Positions 8,522-16,992 of a stretch of DNA of 46,826 nucleotides are shown piece by piece (position 1 is the first letter of the stretch; every line of letters starts with the position of its first letter). The DNA comes from Roseburia hominis (GTDB lineage: Bacteria > Bacillota > Clostridia > Lachnospirales > Lachnospiraceae). The position numbers and the translations under genes were made by a program. The notes beneath the pieces were generated by a model. The model was not told the origin of the DNA. It worked only from the letters and a program-made list of their open reading frames with translations, and did not search any database. Location: the NCBI GenBank assembly GCA_021771815.1, contig JAETOE010000029.1, positions 1-46,826 on the forward strand. Reading direction: 5' to 3'.

Positions 8522-9859
8522 ATGAACATTCAGATATCAGAACATTTTAGTTATAGGAAATTAATAAAATTTACGATACCGACGATAACGATGATGATTT
8601 TTACATCGCTTTATGGCGTTGTGGACGGAATCTTTGTGTCGAACTGCGTCGGAAGCGATTCGTTTGCCGCAGTCAATCTCATTATGCCGGTGCTCATGAT
8701 GTTAGGATCGGTCGGCTTCATGATCGGAACGGGAGGAAGTGCGCTCGTGTCCATGACGCTCGGGCAGGGAAAGAAGGAGCGCGCCAATGAATATTTTTCG
8801 ATGCTGATAGCGTTTGTGATTGTGACGGGACTGGTGCTTACGGGAGTGGGACTTGTTTTTATGCGCAAAATTGCAATGCTCTTAGGCGCGGAGGGCGCAA
8901 TCTTAGAGGATTGTGTGCTGTATGGAAATGTGTTGCTGCTCGCCAATGTTGCGTTTATGCTGCAAAACTGTTTTCAGAGCTTTCTGGTGGTGGCGGAACG
9001 TCCGCAGATGGGACTTAAAATTTCCGTAGCGGCAGGCGTAACCAATATGGTACTCGATTTTCTGTTTATTTATGTGTTCCGGTGGGGCGTTGTCGGGGCG
9101 GCAGCGGCGACCGGAATCAGCCAGATCGTGGGAGGGGGAATTCCGCTGTTATATTTTGCACGAAAAAACAGTAGTCCGCTGCATCTGGTAAGGTTTCATT
9201 TTGATGGGCATGCGTTGCTGAAGAGTTGTTCGAATGGTTCATCGGAAATGCTGACGAATCTTTCGATGTCGCTCGTCAATATGCTCTACAATATCCAGCT
9301 TATGAAGTTCGCGGGAGCGGACGGCGTCGCGGCATATGGAATCATCATGTATGTTTCTTTTATATTTTCAGGAACATATCTGGGATATTCGATCGGCATT
9401 GCGCCAATCGTGGGTTACCATTATGGTGCGGATAATCGGAGGGAACTTTGCAGCCTGTTAAAGAAGAGCCTGATTTTAATCGGAACGGTGGCGGTCGTGC
9501 TCACCGTTGCAGCGGAGCTTTTATCCGGAATATTGGCAGGAATATTCGTTTCATATGATAAGGAACTGCTTGCGATGACCGTTACGGCGATACAGATTTA
9601 TTCGCTGTCCTACTTTGTGAGCGGTTTTAATATATTTGGTTCGGCATTCTTCACAGCGCTCAACAACGGTGCGGTGTCCGCGTTGATTTCGTTTCTTCGG
9701 ACGCTGTTGTTCCAGGTCGTGATGATATTTTTGCTGCCTGCAGTCTGGGGCCTAAATGGAATCTGGTTTGCTGTGGTGGCGGCAGAGCTGCTTGCTTTGA
9801 TTGTCACGGTAATTTGCTTTGTGGCAAACCAGAAGAAATATCATTACTGGGGAAAGTAA
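8522..9859 (+). CDS. MATE-family efflux transporter, MepA-like (second of three)
   Basis: A 445-residue protein with twelve predicted helices. The N-terminal stretch IPTITMMIFTSLYGVVDGIFVSN and the loop GTGGSALVSMTLGQGKKERA match the MepA-like branch of MATE transporters. The second half repeats the pattern with YSIGIAPIVGYHYGADN. It is cotranscribed with the MarR gene and is its most likely target. The substrate is unknown; MepA relatives export quaternary ammonium compounds and fluoroquinolones. Confidence 0.93.
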   Translation: MNIQISEHFSYRKLIKFTIPTITMMIFTSLYGVVDGIFVSNCVGSDSFAAVNLIMPVLMMLGSVGFMIGTGGSALVSMTLGQGKKERANEYFSMLIAFVIVTGLVLTGVGLVFMRKIAMLLGAEGAILEDCVLYGNVLLLANVAFMLQNCFQSFLVVAERPQMGLKISVAAGVTNMVLDFLFIYVFRWGVVGAAAATGISQIVGGGIPLLYFARKNSSPLHLVRFHFDGHALLKSCSNGSSEMLTNLSMSLVNMLYNIQLMKFAGADGVAAYGIIMYVSFIFSGTYLGYSIGIAPIVGYHYGADNRRELCSLLKKSLILIGTVAVVLTVAAELLSGILAGIFVSYDKELLAMTVTAIQIYSLSYFVSGFNIFGSAFFTALNNGAVSALISFLRTLLFQVVMIFLLPAVWGLNGIWFAVVAAELLALIVTVICFVANQKKYHYWGK

Positions 9860-10047
9860 AAGTATACAATTAAAATAGACGGCAGACTTTTGCCCCATCG
9901 TTTTTTTCGCAATTTTATAGTATAATTCTAGGTAAGCGACGAGTAGTGAGCCTGATTCTCAAAAAGCAGAATTAAGGGAAAGAGGAAACGTTAGCGGAAA
10001 CAGGCGGCGAAGAAAACGCAGGATGCGGGCAGGAGGAATGAGAGGAA

Positions 10048-11424
10048 ATGACGGAGACACAAAGGCAGCAGGAGGCGGAGGAACGGCAGTATAAGAAGAT
10101 GACGGAAACGCCGGTGGCAAAGCTGGTGATTATGCTCGGGATTCCGACGACGATCAGTATGCTTGTCACAAATATTTATAATATGGCGGACACATATTTT
10201 GTCGGAAAGCTTGGAACGAGCGCATCCGGCGCGGTCGGTATTGTATTTGGGCTTATGGCGATCATTCAGGCGTTCGGCTTTATGTTCGGGCACGGCGCGG
10301 GGAGCATTATATCCAGACGTCTTGGCGCGAAAGACGTCGAAAGTGCAACACGTTTTGCATCGACGAGCTTTGTGAGCGCACTGTTTGCCGGAGGGATGAT
10401 TACCCTGTTTGGATTTCTCTTCTTAGAGCCGTTCATGCGGCTGCTCGGCAGCACGGACACAATTCTGCCCTATGCGAAGACCTATGCGCGTTTTATTTTG
10501 CTTGCGGCGCCGTTCATGGCGGCGAGCTGCGTGCTTAACAATATTTTGCGCTATGAGGGACAAGCTGCGTTCGCAATGATCGGTCTTACGACGGGAAGCA
10601 TTTTAAATATATTCGGCGACTGGTTTCTGATGATGAAGCTGGGGTTCGGCGTGGAAGGCGCAGGAATTTCTACGGCGGTGTCGCAGCTTATCAGCTTTTT
10701 TATCCTGCTCTTTATGTTCCTTGGCGGAAAAACGCAGAGCAGACTTTCGGTGCGGCGGGTGACAAAGGATATGAGCGAGGTGCTGCTCATTTGCAAGACG
10801 GGTCTTCCGAGCATGATGCGCCAGGGCTTATCAAGTATATCGACGATGATCTTAAACGGTCAGGCGGGGGTCTATGGCGACGCTGCTGTCGCTGCGATGT
10901 CGATTGTGAACCGGATCTGTTTCTTTATTTTCTCTGTCGGGCTTGGTATCGGGCAGGGCTTCCAGCCGGTATCCGCATTCAACTACGGGGCAAAGAAATA
11001 CGACCGTGTCCGAAAGGGCTTTTACTTTACGCTTGGGGCGGGCGAGGTGCTGCTCGGGGCGGTCGCCGTCGTCGGTATGTTTTTTCCGGAGCAGCTTATT
11101 ACATTTTTCCGGGATGATCCCGAGGTTATCGCGATCGGAAGCGTTGCGCTCAGTGCACAGCTTATATCGCTGTTTTTTCAGCCGCTCTCGGTGTGTTCGA
11201 ATATGCTGTTTCAGAGCATCGGGAAAAACGGAAGGGCGACATTTCTGTCGATGCTTCGGAGCGGGCTGTGTTTTATCCCTGTGATATTGATCCTGTCGCG
11301 GACGATGGGATTATTGGGCGTAGAGATCGCGCAGACAGTAGCGGATGTCATGTCATTTTTCATCGCACTTCCATTTGTGATCAGTTTTATGAAAAAGTTA
11401 AAGAAGATGGGCGACCAATCTTAA
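10048..11424 (+). CDS. MATE-family efflux transporter (third of three)
   Basis: A 458-residue MATE protein. A charged, Gln/Glu-rich cytosolic start of about 25 residues precedes VAKLVIMLGIPTTISMLVTN. FGHGAGSIISRRLGAKD and GIGQGFQPVSAFNYGAKK are the two pseudo-symmetric signature loops. The start follows AGGAGG. The 188 bases upstream contain a TATAAT-like box near 9921 but no clear -35. It differs clearly from the two upstream MATE proteins, so it is not a recent duplicate. The next gene starts 47 bases on. Confidence 0.92.
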   Translation: MTETQRQQEAEERQYKKMTETPVAKLVIMLGIPTTISMLVTNIYNMADTYFVGKLGTSASGAVGIVFGLMAIIQAFGFMFGHGAGSIISRRLGAKDVESATRFASTSFVSALFAGGMITLFGFLFLEPFMRLLGSTDTILPYAKTYARFILLAAPFMAASCVLNNILRYEGQAAFAMIGLTTGSILNIFGDWFLMMKLGFGVEGAGISTAVSQLISFFILLFMFLGGKTQSRLSVRRVTKDMSEVLLICKTGLPSMMRQGLSSISTMILNGQAGVYGDAAVAAMSIVNRICFFIFSVGLGIGQGFQPVSAFNYGAKKYDRVRKGFYFTLGAGEVLLGAVAVVGMFFPEQLITFFRDDPEVIAIGSVALSAQLISLFFQPLSVCSNMLFQSIGKNGRATFLSMLRSGLCFIPVILILSRTMGLLGVEIAQTVADVMSFFIALPFVISFMKKLKKMGDQS

Positions 11425-11471
11425 AAAACTGCGTCATATCCTATTGAAACATGGAGAGAGGAGGACGGACA

Positions 11472-12110
11472 ATGGAGAGAAGCAGAGAAGAAATGGCAAA
11501 GATTCACAAGGAGAAATGCAGGGAATTGAAGCTTGTGAGGGCGAAAATGGCGCAGGAGCTTGGTGTGGAGCTGCATCAGAGAGAATGCACATACGAGGGC
11601 TACTGCAGCGGAACATGCCCAAAATGCGCGGCGGAGGAACGTGTTTTGAACGAAGCAATTCTGCGCAGGCAGGAGGAACGGCAGGCAGCCTCTTTCGGTG
11701 GATGTGCCCGGCGGCAGGATGATGCGCTGTCAGGCAGCAGTGAGAACAACGTTTTTCGGAAGGGCGGCGGAATCACAAGAAGTACCGCGCAAAGCAGAGT
11801 GGCTGCTGCCGGGCTTGCCGCAATTGTTTCCCTTGGGCTGTCCGGATGCACAGGCACGGCGGCGCAGCAGGAGCTTGACGGAGACGTGCAGATTATTGAC
11901 GAAGGTATGGAATATGGAACGGAGCAGGCGGACTGGGAAAATACGGAGTCTGAATTAGAAGGACTGATGCCGGAGACCGGACTCACGGAGCAGGAAGAAA
12001 AGCCGTCGGAATCAGAAGGAACGGAACCGGATGAATCCGTGGAGGAATCGGAAGCTATGATTATGGAAATCGAGGGAGACGTCGCACCGATTGACGAACC
12101 GGAGGAATAG
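11472..12110 (+). CDS. Cys-cluster protein with internal lipobox-like segment and acidic GDV tail; radical SAM partner
   Basis: A 212-residue protein of no characterised function that I can name. I chose the start at 11472 because GGAGG lies 8 bases upstream. The N-terminal 60 residues are basic and helical, with Cys16 then Cys39-x5-Cys45-x3-Cys49-x2-Cys52, including GTCPKC, a likely metal or Fe-S site. Residues 110-126 are hydrophobic and end LGLSGC, like a lipobox but far from the N terminus. The remaining 85 residues are strongly acidic and contain GDVQIIDEG and, at the end, GDVAPIDEPEE. The radical SAM gene starts 2 bases after its stop. From memory, similar Cys-cluster/GDV proteins occur beside small radical SAM proteins in other gut anaerobes. 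It may be a substrate, scaffold or electron partner. Confidence 0.75.
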   Translation: MERSREEMAKIHKEKCRELKLVRAKMAQELGVELHQRECTYEGYCSGTCPKCAAEERVLNEAILRRQEERQAASFGGCARRQDDALSGSSENNVFRKGGGITRSTAQSRVAAAGLAAIVSLGLSGCTGTAAQQELDGDVQIIDEGMEYGTEQADWENTESELEGLMPETGLTEQEEKPSESEGTEPDESVEESEAMIMEIEGDVAPIDEPEE

Positions 12111-12112
12111 TT

Positions 12113-12724
12113 ATGGATAAATTTTCGGTACTGGCAGTCAACCGGCATCGGATGAAAAATGACGGGAGGGGCATTACGTCGCTTGTAGCGTTGGCGGGGT
12201 GCCCCTTGGCGTGTCCTTACTGCATTAACCGGGAGCTTCTCGCGGCGAATTGTATTTCGCATATGACGGGGGAGGAGCTTCTTGCAAAGCTTGCAATCGA
12301 CCACTGCTATTTTCTCTATACGGGCGGCGGGGTGACGTTCGGCGGCGGTGAACCGCTCCTGCAGAGCGGACAGATGGCTGCATTTGCACAGCTTGTGCCG
12401 CATGAGTGGAATCTTACGATCGAGACATCACTTGCTGTGCCGGAGGATTTTCTCGCTCCGGTTCTATCGGGCCGCTTTTCTTTTATCGTGGATATTAAGG
12501 CGATGCAGTCGGAAATTTACCAGAACTATACCGGGAAGGAGAATGCACAGGCGGTGAGGAATCTGAAACGTCTGGTGGAAACGCTCTCTTACGACAGTTA
12601 TGTCGTAAAGGTGCCGCTTATCCCGGGTTACACGGGTAAGAGCGAGGTCGCAGAGTCTGTAGAGATGCTAAAGGAGCTTGGAGTGCCGGAGAAAAATATA
12701 GTGACATTTTCTTATGTAAAATAG
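12113..12724 (+). CDS. Small radical SAM protein, activase-like
   Basis: A 203-residue radical SAM enzyme. CPLACPYC (Cys30, Cys34, Cys37) ligates the catalytic [4Fe-4S] cluster; GGVTFGGGEPLL is the SAM-binding GGE motif of the pyruvate-formate-lyase-activase type. There is no extra ferredoxin domain and no SPASM cluster, so it is close to the minimal core. It follows the Cys-cluster gene with a 2-base gap, so the pair is translationally coupled. No glycyl-radical enzyme is nearby. Its substrate may be the neighbouring protein, which is inference. Confidence 0.9.
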   Translation: MDKFSVLAVNRHRMKNDGRGITSLVALAGCPLACPYCINRELLAANCISHMTGEELLAKLAIDHCYFLYTGGGVTFGGGEPLLQSGQMAAFAQLVPHEWNLTIETSLAVPEDFLAPVLSGRFSFIVDIKAMQSEIYQNYTGKENAQAVRNLKRLVETLSYDSYVVKVPLIPGYTGKSEVAESVEMLKELGVPEKNIVTFSYVK

Positions 12725-12725
12725 G

Positions 12726-12754
12726 TTGACGTGCAGCGATAAAAGCGTTATGAT
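12726..12754 (+). promoter_or_regulatory. Promoter of the DAHP synthase gene
   Basis: TTGACG (12726-12731), a 17-base spacer, TATGAT (12749-12754), starting just after the radical SAM stop. The untranslated leader is only about 60 bases, too short for a T-box, and shows no obvious attenuator. Confidence 0.7.
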
Positions 12755-12823
12755 AGACCGTGGCTTAACACTGCGACGCGTTGCAGTACGAAAAGAAAGA
12801 TTGGAATGTGAGGTTTGTTTATC

Positions 12824-13873
12824 ATGGAGATGGAAATGGAATTTTTGCGGAAGCTGCCGACGCCGCAGGAGCTAAAGGAGCAGGATCCGGTCAGTGCGCA
12901 GATCGTGGCGACGAAAGCGAAGCGTGATGATGAGATTCGGGATATTTTTGAGGGAAAAGAGGATAAGCTCATCCTTGTGATCGGTCCGTGTTCTGCGGAC
13001 AATGAAGATGCGGTGATCGATTATATCTTAAGGCTTCGCAGGGTGCAGGAGAAGGTGGAGGATAAGATACTTATTATTCCGCGCATCTACACGAATAAGC
13101 CTCGTACCATCGGTATCGGCTATAAGGGAATGCTTCACCAGCCGGACCCGGAGAAGGACTCCGATATGTTGAAGGGAATTATTGCGATCCGTCATATGCA
13201 TATGCGGGCGGTCGAGGAGACGGGCTTTACCTGCGCGGATGAGATGCTTTACCCGGAGAACCACAGATATCTTTCGGATCTGCTTTCCTATGTGGCGGTC
13301 GGTGCGCGTTCCGTGGAGAACCAGCAGCACAGGCTGACGGCGAGTGGCGTGGGGATTCCGGTTGGTATGAAGAATCCGACTGGAGGAGACATTTCCGTTA
13401 TGATGAATTCGATTATCGCGGCACAGCACGGGCATACATTTCTGTACCGGGGATGGGAGGTCAGGACGACCGGAAATCCATACACACACGCCATTTTAAG
13501 AGGGTATGTGGATAAGTTCGGACGCAACATTCCGAATTATCATTATGAAGATCTGCAGAATCTGCTTGAGCACTATGAGGAGGCGCGCGCCGCCGGTCAT
13601 GAGCTTGCGCATCCGGCGGTTATTATAGATACGAACCACTCCAATTCGAGCAAGGATTTCATGGAGCAGATTCGCATCAGCAAGGATGTCATGCATAGCT
13701 GTAAGGTATCACAGGAGATTCGCGGACTGGTGAAAGGCTTGATGGTCGAGAGCTATATCGAGGACGGCGCGCAGAAGGTCGGCGACGGCTGCTACGGAAA
13801 GTCCATCACAGACCCGTGCCTTGGCTGGGATAAGACCGAAAAGCTGATTTACGAGCTGGCGGAGTTGTGGTAA
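12824..13873 (+). CDS. aroF: 3-deoxy-7-phosphoheptulonate synthase (DAHP synthase, class I)
   Basis: The enzyme joins phosphoenolpyruvate and erythrose 4-phosphate as the first step of the shikimate pathway to aromatic amino acids. It is 349 residues, the usual size of class I AroF/G/H enzymes. It shows the N-terminal LPTPQELK, the GPCSADNE motif, IPRIYTNKPRT, GARSVENQQHR and the metal ligands in NHSNSSKD. The ATG at 12824 is preferred over the TTG at 12815, because GTGAGG sits 10 bases before the ATG but only one base before the TTG. It has its own promoter; no other aro genes are present. Confidence 0.95.
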   Translation: MEMEMEFLRKLPTPQELKEQDPVSAQIVATKAKRDDEIRDIFEGKEDKLILVIGPCSADNEDAVIDYILRLRRVQEKVEDKILIIPRIYTNKPRTIGIGYKGMLHQPDPEKDSDMLKGIIAIRHMHMRAVEETGFTCADEMLYPENHRYLSDLLSYVAVGARSVENQQHRLTASGVGIPVGMKNPTGGDISVMMNSIIAAQHGHTFLYRGWEVRTTGNPYTHAILRGYVDKFGRNIPNYHYEDLQNLLEHYEEARAAGHELAHPAVIIDTNHSNSSKDFMEQIRISKDVMHSCKVSQEIRGLVKGLMVESYIEDGAQKVGDGCYGKSITDPCLGWDKTEKLIYELAELW

Positions 13874-13895
13874 ACTGTTAGAAGAGTCATGCAGG

Positions 13896-13913
13896 GCCGC
13901 CGGAAGCGGCGGC
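13896..13913 (+). other. Strong GC hairpin after aroF without a T-tract
   Basis: GCCGCCG-GAAG-CGGCGGC forms a 7-bp GC-only stem with a GNRA-like tetraloop between aroF and the response regulator. There is no U-run, so it is not a classic terminator. It could stabilise the aroF 3' end or pause polymerase. Confidence 0.5.
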
Positions 13914-13949
13914 AGCGAGTGTACGGTGTTGGGATAGAGGGAGCAGTAT

Positions 13950-14621
13950 ATGTATCGGATATTCATTGTGGAGGATGACGAGGTCATAGCAAGAAGTATG
14001 AAGAAGCATCTGGAGAGTTGGGATTATGAGGTGGCGTGCACCGCCGATTTCTCTGATGTTATGGCGGAGTTCACACAGTTTGCACCGCAGCTTGTGCTGA
14101 TGGATATCAAGCTGCCGTTCTATAACGGCTACCATTGGTGCAGTGAGATACGCAAGGTGTCAAAGGTTCCGGTTATTTTCGTTTCGTCGGCGTCGGACAA
14201 TATGAATATCGTCATGGCGGTGAACATGGGCGGTGACGACTTTATCGCAAAGCCGTTCGATCTGGATGTGCTGACGGTAAAGATTCAGGCGCTTTTGCGC
14301 CGGACGTATGACTTTACGGGACAGAGTACGGTCATGGAGCATCGCGGCGCTATTTTAAATCTGGGCGAGGCGACGCTTTCTTATGGCGAAGAGAAGTTGG
14401 AACTGACGAAGAACGAACTTAAGATTCTTCAGGTGTTGATGGGGAATAAGGATAAGATCGTCTCGCGTGATACGCTGATGACCAAGCTCTGGGAGAGCGA
14501 CAGTTACGTGGATGAGAATACGTTGTCGGTCAATGTGGGAAGGCTCAGAAAGAAGTTGGACGGAATCGGGCTATCTGATTTTATTCTGACAAAGAAGGGG
14601 ATTGGCTATCGGGTCGGCTGA
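13950..14621 (+). CDS. OmpR/BceR-type response regulator
   Basis: A 223-residue regulator with receiver (VEDD, phospho-Asp52 in LMDIKLP, FIAKPFD) and winged helix (ELTKNELKILQVLM, RDTLMTKLWESDSYVDENTLSVNVGRLRKKL). It closely resembles the regulator at 1266-1934. The partner kinase follows 64 bases on; that gap contains a copy of this gene's own last 43 bases. The start follows AGGGAGCA. Targets are not visible, but peptide-antibiotic response is the usual role of this branch. Confidence 0.93.
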   Translation: MYRIFIVEDDEVIARSMKKHLESWDYEVACTADFSDVMAEFTQFAPQLVLMDIKLPFYNGYHWCSEIRKVSKVPVIFVSSASDNMNIVMAVNMGGDDFIAKPFDLDVLTVKIQALLRRTYDFTGQSTVMEHRGAILNLGEATLSYGEEKLELTKNELKILQVLMGNKDKIVSRDTLMTKLWESDSYVDENTLSVNVGRLRKKLDGIGLSDFILTKKGIGYRVG

Positions 14622-14662
14622 TTTTATCCTGACAAAGAGGGGAATTGGCTGCCGGGGTGTCT
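14577..14662 (+). repeat. 43-bp imperfect tandem duplication of the regulator's 3' end
   Basis: The 43 bases from GATTTTATTCTGACAAAG at 14577, which contain the gene's last codons and stop, are repeated at 14620-14662 (GATTTTATCCTGACAAAG...) with several substitutions. The second copy is non-coding and ends just before the kinase ribosome site. Confidence 0.8.
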
Positions 14663-14685
14663 GATCTCGTGACGGGGAGAGGAGA

Positions 14686-15711
14686 ATGAAGAGAGAGGAA
14701 GTTTTTGCATATGTCAAGTGCCGTGCAAAATGGTTTCTTGCGACAGTATTGTGCGGGATTCTCATGGCGGCGGTGTTGATTTTAAATCATGCGCCAAACC
14801 GGGAGATCGGTTATGGCGCATTGTTGTGTCTCTTTTTTGTGGCGGTAGTGGGCGTGTGGGATTTCCTGGATTACCGGAGGCATTTTAGATTATTGAAGGG
14901 GTTAGAAAGCTCCGTCATATATTCTCTGGATGGGCTGCCGTCCGGGAAAGAGCCGCTGGAGAGGGAATATCAGCTTTTGCTTGAGCTTTTGCTTGAGGAG
15001 AAAATGAAGCTGGAGAATGAGTCAGTCTACAGGCAAAGGGACCTGACGGAGTACTATACGATGTGGGTACACCAGATCAAAACGCCGATCGCCGCGTTAA
15101 AGCTTCTGCTCGAAGAGGATGGGCAGGAGAATGAAGCGGAGCTGTCGGAGGAACAGAGGCAGCTTTATGCGGAGAAGCAGAGAAATGAGAAGCTGCAGCA
15201 GTTATTTGAAATCGAGCAGTATACGGAAATGGCGTTACACTATATGCGCCTTGGCTCTGAGACGAACGATTTCGTGCTAAGGAAAGTATCGCTTGATGAT
15301 GTGATTAAGGAAGCGGTGCACAAGTATGCAAGACAGTTTATCAGAAAGAAGATCGCGCTCTCTTATGAGGCGGTAGAGACTGTGGTGACGACGGACGAGA
15401 AGTGGCTTGAATTTGTGTTGGAGCAGCTATTGTCCAATGCGCTTAAGTATACGCCAAGCGGCAGCATTGCGATTTGTGTGGAGGATGGGCGGCTTGTGAT
15501 TACGGATACCGGAATCGGCATCAAACAGGAGGATTTGCCGCGCGTCTGCGAGAAGGGGTATACCGGATATAATGGTCATGCCGATCGGCGGTCGACCGGG
15601 ATCGGTCTGTATCTGTGCAGCAGTATTTTAAAGAAATTAGGGCACACTCTTTCCATCACTTCGGAGGAGGGACGGGGAACCAGAGTCGCGATCGGATTTC
15701 CGCAGGATTAG
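14686..15711 (+). CDS. Intramembrane-sensing histidine kinase, BceS type
   Basis: A 341-residue kinase with two membrane helices (about residues 15-34 and 41-60) and a short connecting loop. The H box is WVHQIKTPIAA with His129. The ATPase domain has LEQLLSNALKY, DTGIGIK and STGIGLYLCSS. It pairs with the regulator 64 bases upstream. As at the left end of the window, the BceAB-type ABC transporter that normally relays the signal is missing from the immediate neighbourhood. Instead a C39-like protease and a nucleotidyltransferase follow. Confidence 0.93.
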   Translation: MKREEVFAYVKCRAKWFLATVLCGILMAAVLILNHAPNREIGYGALLCLFFVAVVGVWDFLDYRRHFRLLKGLESSVIYSLDGLPSGKEPLEREYQLLLELLLEEKMKLENESVYRQRDLTEYYTMWVHQIKTPIAALKLLLEEDGQENEAELSEEQRQLYAEKQRNEKLQQLFEIEQYTEMALHYMRLGSETNDFVLRKVSLDDVIKEAVHKYARQFIRKKIALSYEAVETVVTTDEKWLEFVLEQLLSNALKYTPSGSIAICVEDGRLVITDTGIGIKQEDLPRVCEKGYTGYNGHADRRSTGIGLYLCSSILKKLGHTLSITSEEGRGTRVAIGFPQD

Positions 15712-15734
15712 TTTTTTTAGAAGGGGGAATAAAA

Positions 15735-16091
15735 ATGGAATTGGTACTACAGTCGACATTTGAAACCTGTGGTCAGGCGTGTATTGCGATGATTACCGGA
15801 AAAGCTATTGAAGAAGTAATAAAAGACATGAAGACAAGCGGTTCTACGAGTATAGGACAACTGATTGAAATCTTGGATCATTATGGAGTGAAGCATGCGC
15901 AAAAGAACGTGCGTATTTCAAAAAAGAACCCTGTGCCTCATGAATATTCCATATTAACGGTACATACGAATGAGGGCTACACACATTGGGTATTGTTGTA
16001 TGATCATAAATATTATGACCCGGAATTTGGATTGATTGAAGGTGAGTATACCCATGGGAAAATAACATCATTTTTAGGAATATATGAATAA
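15735..16091 (+). CDS. Stand-alone C39-like papain-fold protein
   Basis: A 118-residue protein resembling the C39 (double-glycine leader) peptidase domain of bacteriocin exporters, but without transporter parts. Gln6 and Cys12 lie in QSTFETCGQACIAMI; His84 (YTHWVLLYD) and Asp95 (YYDPEFG) complete the triad at the expected spacing. There is no signal peptide or membrane helix, so it is probably cytosolic. The ATG at 15735 has AAGGGGG upstream. It lies 23 bases after a BceS-like kinase gene, so a role in processing or sensing peptides is plausible but unproven. Confidence 0.75.
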   Translation: MELVLQSTFETCGQACIAMITGKAIEEVIKDMKTSGSTSIGQLIEILDHYGVKHAQKNVRISKKNPVPHEYSILTVHTNEGYTHWVLLYDHKYYDPEFGLIEGEYTHGKITSFLGIYE

Positions 16092-16104
16092 ACGGAGGGC
16101 AGGT

Positions 16105-16863
16105 ATGTACTATCGCAACATTTTAGACGCGTTCACTGCCGGAACAAGAGAGATCATCGGCGCGCAACTGACAGGAATCTATCTGCATGGTTCGTTGGCG
16201 ATGGGATGCTTTAATCCAAAGAAAAGTGATATAGATCTGATCGTTGCCATTGAAGAAACTATTTCTGACGCGCAAAAGCGGAAACTGATGGAGCTGATTG
16301 TCAGCCTGAATGAGAAAGCACCGGCAAAAGGGCTGGAAATAAGTGTGGTCAGGCGGGAATACTGTAAGCCGTTCGTATATCCGACGCCGTTTGAATTGCA
16401 TTTCTCACCGATGCATCGGCAATGGTTTCTTGATTCGCCGCAGGATTATGTTGAGAAGATGAAGGGGACGGACATGGATCTTGCGGCGCATTTTACCATG
16501 CTTCACAAGTACGGAATTGTGCTGTGTGGGGAAGAAATTGAAAAGGTGTTTGGCGAAGTGCCGCGGCAGAATTACATAGACAGCATTTGCAGCGACATAC
16601 AGAGTGCGACAGAGGATATTATAGAAGATCCGGTCTATGTGACGCTGAATCTCTGCAGGGTGCTGGCGTTTTTGGAAGATGGTCTGTATCTTTCAAAGAG
16701 GGACGGCGGCGCATGGGGGTTAGAGCATCTACCGTCCGGGTATCATGCGGTGATTTCAGATGCCCTGAAATGCTATGCGGCAGATGAGGATATGAAAACG
16801 GATCGGGAAGAGGCTGTCCTGTTCGCGGAGAAGCTGTCGGAGATGATCGCTTGCCGGAGATAG
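16105..16863 (+). CDS. AadA-like nucleotidyltransferase (DUF4111 C-terminal domain)
   Basis: A 252-residue protein. The nucleotidyltransferase motif is HGSLAMG...SDIDL: Gly29-Ser30, then Asp42 and Asp44 as metal ligands. Glu78 in LEISVV matches the catalytic base of AadA. The C-terminal helical half resembles the domain of ANT(3'')/ANT(9) spectinomycin-streptomycin adenylyltransferases. The start at 16105 follows GGAGGGCAGG, better than the upstream in-frame ATG at 16084. Whether it inactivates an antibiotic or has a housekeeping substrate cannot be told from sequence; chromosomal homologues often lack proven resistance activity. Confidence 0.8.
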   Translation: MYYRNILDAFTAGTREIIGAQLTGIYLHGSLAMGCFNPKKSDIDLIVAIEETISDAQKRKLMELIVSLNEKAPAKGLEISVVRREYCKPFVYPTPFELHFSPMHRQWFLDSPQDYVEKMKGTDMDLAAHFTMLHKYGIVLCGEEIEKVFGEVPRQNYIDSICSDIQSATEDIIEDPVYVTLNLCRVLAFLEDGLYLSKRDGGAWGLEHLPSGYHAVISDALKCYAADEDMKTDREEAVLFAEKLSEMIACRR

Positions 16864-16919
16864 GGAAACTGGTGAGAAAGTGATGATGAGGAAGCGAGGA
16901 ATCCATTTTCATTTCGGAA

Positions 16920-16948
16920 TTGACTTAGACAATGCAGAATGCTAGAAT
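16920..16948 (+). promoter_or_regulatory. Promoter of the 16993-17088 mini-locus
   Basis: TTGACT (16920-16925), a 17-base spacer, TAGAAT (16943-16948). It lies 57 bases after the nucleotidyltransferase stop and serves a very short transcription unit closed by the terminator at 17131-17170. Confidence 0.65.
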
Positions 16949-16992
16949 AATGATGTTATTTTGAGAAGAAGAAATCGGAAAGGAGAAGCAGT

